Source: Meghimatium bilineatum (lineage: Eukaryota > Mollusca > Gastropoda > Stylommatophora > Philomycidae). Taken from it: a DNA stretch of 64,000 nt. Of the stretch, positions 62,776 to 64,000 are shown one piece after another. The notes beneath the pieces are model-generated. The model was not told the DNA's origin and searched no databases. It worked only from the letters and a program-made list of their open reading frames with translations. The position numbers and the translations under genes are program-made. The stretch covers positions 24,543,965 through 24,607,964 of the forward strand of contig CM067309.1 in the NCBI GenBank assembly GCA_034231615.1, given 5' to 3'. Every line of letters starts with the position of its first letter. Within the stretch, counting starts at the first letter, position 1.

Positions 62776-64000
62776 ATACATACCCGCCAATCAAATCTGT
62801 GCGTACACCAGAATAGTGTCAGTATCAATGATAATTAGACTTACGTAAAACACAGGTTTATATTTCGTCTCAATAGGACACGATAGACTATATCTAAAAC
62901 TAGTGGGTAATATGTCACATGATGATGATATTAAATTAAAATCAATGATACTAGATCTGTCAAGGACAGTGGTATCCGGAATGTTGTGGAAAGTTATACA
63001 ATGGTGGTAGAGATAATTATTTATTGTTTGTGGACATAGATATTATAGTGAAGTTTTCAAATTTATATCTAATGCAAGATGGTTGACTTTTAAACGTTAG
63101 AAGAAAAGTGTTTTTGGAAATTAAAAAAAAGATCTAACAAAATGGTGACATTCATTATGGAAGTCGTGGTTGCTGGTAATTGGAAACTACAATGGAGAAG
63201 ATATAATCGCACATTGTGTGTTCACATTACGAGAGTGTTGTCTATAAATTACGGCAAACAATATTTGCCCCATTTTTTAACTTCCTACCTTTGCCATGAA
63301 CTATCAAAAATTCATGGATCCCTGCTTAATTATGTCCACACAAAAATCCACAGACCCACAAAAAAACTCTTTATTAGCAGAAAAAAGTACTAAAAGTACA
63401 TTTTTTTGTTTATTTTTTAGATAAAAATGTTTCAAATTCAAACAATTTAATATGTGTATTAAAAAAACAACCATTGTTGTTGACGTCAACTTCTGGCAAA
63501 CGATTGAACAGAACGCTCTCCCTTGTCAACAAATGTCAAACTTTTTCAGAATCTCGATCTATTAATTGTTGACGTAATTTATAGACATCCCCATGTTATA
63601 CACTCACCAAGAATTTATAGAAATCCACATGTTATAAACTCACCAAGAATTTATAGACATCCCCATGTTATAGACATCCCCATGTTATAGTCATTTCCAT
63701 GTTATAGATATCCCCATGTTATAGTCATTTCCATGTTATAGACATTCCCATGTTATAGTCATCGCCATGTTATAATCATTTCCATGTTATAGACATCCCC
63801 ATGTTATAGTCATCGCCATGTTATAATCATTTCCATGTTATAGACATTCCCATGTTATAGACATCCCCATGTTATAGACATCCCCATGTTATAATCATTT
63901 CCATGTTGTAGACATCCACATGTTATAGACATCCCCATGTTATAGTCATTTCCATGTTATAGACATCCCCATGTTATAGATATCCCCATGTTATAGACAT
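62776..64000. repeat. duplicated block, copy 2 (cut by window end)
   Basis: Repeats 53995-55219 without a visible difference. Includes the same 83-codon frame (63142-63393) and the same minisatellite variant order (63590-64000). The left junction lies inside the LINE J array. Confidence 0.95.

Overview
This looks like about 64 kb of AT-rich nuclear DNA from an animal, probably a lophotrochozoan and most likely a mollusc. The reasons are long introns, an alpha-carbonic anhydrase with split exons, many non-LTR (LINE) fragments whose C-terminal tails (W-F-G-H-I-K-R, E-T-W-T-L) are common in mollusc genomes, SINEs with target-site duplications, and a very high load of minisatellites. Nothing bacterial is present: no operons, no Shine-Dalgarno-led genes, no rRNA. 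The species cannot be named from sequence alone.

The only convincing host gene is a secreted-type alpha-carbonic anhydrase on the + strand. Five exons splice in consistent phase: 32912-32941, 37206-37379, 48147-48295, 51419-51511 and 51810-51873. They carry the proton-shuttle His, Gln92, all three zinc His, Glu106 and Glu117 (human CA II numbering). The signal-peptide exon and the C-terminal third with the Thr199 motif were not found. A weak phase-compatible continuation exon lies at 57230-57268. Introns 1-3 (4.3, 10.8 and 3.1 kb) are packed with repeats.

Layout. 1-5 kb: a 34-bp array and a 41-bp array, each interrupted by a LINE tail. 5-8 kb: LINE pieces, one with an in-frame internal 45-bp array, then further arrays. 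8-15 kb: LINE and SINE relics, 24-, 37- and 30-bp arrays and a hAT-like MITE. 15-22 kb: nested LINEs, three SINEs, a GAT-rich block and a LINE carrying 26 copies of a 37-bp internal unit. 22-32 kb: MITEs, SINEs, more LINEs, (TA)n. 32.9-52 kb: the carbonic anhydrase and its introns, including a twin-primed (5'-inverted) RNase H-bearing LINE at 40501-42798 with 13-bp target duplications, inserted into the RNase H region of another LINE. 52-64 kb: further arrays, LINEs, SINEs, and a block of at least 1225 bp (53995-55219) that recurs without visible difference at 62776-64000.

The most unusual theme is that tandem arrays repeatedly arise from inside transposon sequence. At least five, probably seven, arrays have units that are recognisably internal pieces of the LINE or SINE flanking them. 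One further array is built in register on the splice donor of carbonic anhydrase exon 2. No LTR retrovirus-like element, Polinton, CRISPR array or intact rRNA gene was recognised. LINE family letters (A-L, N) are labels used only within this annotation.
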